From assembly GCA_015233755.1 (NCBI GenBank), contig JADFXA010000159.1, forward strand, positions 1-5,624: DNA of 5,624 bases. Direction: 5' to 3'. Below are positions 5,575 through 5,624 of the stretch, piece by piece. The position numbers and the translations under genes were made by a program. Below the pieces are notes generated by a model. The model was not told the DNA's origin. It ran no database searches and saw only the letters and a program-made list of their open reading frames with translations. Source of the DNA: Desulfamplus sp. (GTDB lineage: Bacteria; Desulfobacterota; Desulfobacteria; Desulfobacterales; Desulfobacteraceae). Every line of letters begins with the position of its first letter. Position 1 is the first letter of the stretch.

Positions 5575-5624
5575 ACGTCAATAATGTGAATCTAATCAAG
5601 AAAAATATATTAACTGTAAAAAAC
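5575..5624. other. Right-edge sequence without recognised features
   Basis: These 50 AT-rich bases follow the CAP gene's stop. They hold no start of a gene that I can support and no terminator-like hairpin. GACGTC at 5573-5578 is a six-base palindrome overlapping the stop codon and is likely chance. Confidence 0.5.

Overview
The window is AT-rich (very roughly 35% G+C by eye) bacterial DNA with four protein genes, all on the + strand. From left to right they are: the C-terminal part of a sensor histidine kinase (the gene is cut by the left edge), a complete NtrC-type sigma-54-dependent response regulator, a TonB-dependent outer-membrane receptor, and an exported CAP/SCP-domain protein. The receptor and CAP protein show a Gram-negative cell with an outer membrane. 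The CAP protein's style (a long insert before 'GLPPLAWN', then 'GESLSILSF' and 'IFENMLRDELNP') resembles a CAP subfamily I associate from memory with Desulfobacterota (Desulfobacterales). An AT-rich member of that group is my best guess. A campylobacterotal or other proteobacterial origin cannot be excluded without a search.

Region by region: positions 2-688 encode the end of the HisKA domain and the HATPase domain of an NtrB/AtoS-like kinase. Positions 689-820 are intergenic and hold a perfect 7-bp-arm dyad at 773-789. Positions 821-2185 encode the response regulator (REC, AAA+, Fis-type HTH). The receptor gene starts right at or just after the regulator's stop and runs to 4389. Its first codons contain a perfect 16-bp inverted repeat (2246-2285), the strongest unexplained structure in the window. 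Positions 4390-4545 are intergenic and contain a near-consensus sigma-54 (-24/-12) promoter, TGTGGCCTATTTTTTGCTT at 4451-4469. Positions 4546-5574 encode the CAP-domain protein. The last 50 bases hold no recognisable feature.

Taken together, the simplest model is a signalling cassette. A kinase phosphorylates the NtrC-type regulator, which activates RNA polymerase-sigma-54 at the promoter ahead of the CAP gene and possibly elsewhere. The receptor is probably co-expressed with, and translationally coupled to, the regulator. The promoter motif and gene order are read from the sequence; the circuit is inference. No substrate can be assigned to the receptor and no biochemical activity to the CAP protein, which appears to lack part of the usual CAP metal-site histidines. 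I see no tRNA, rRNA, CRISPR array, transposase or phage gene.
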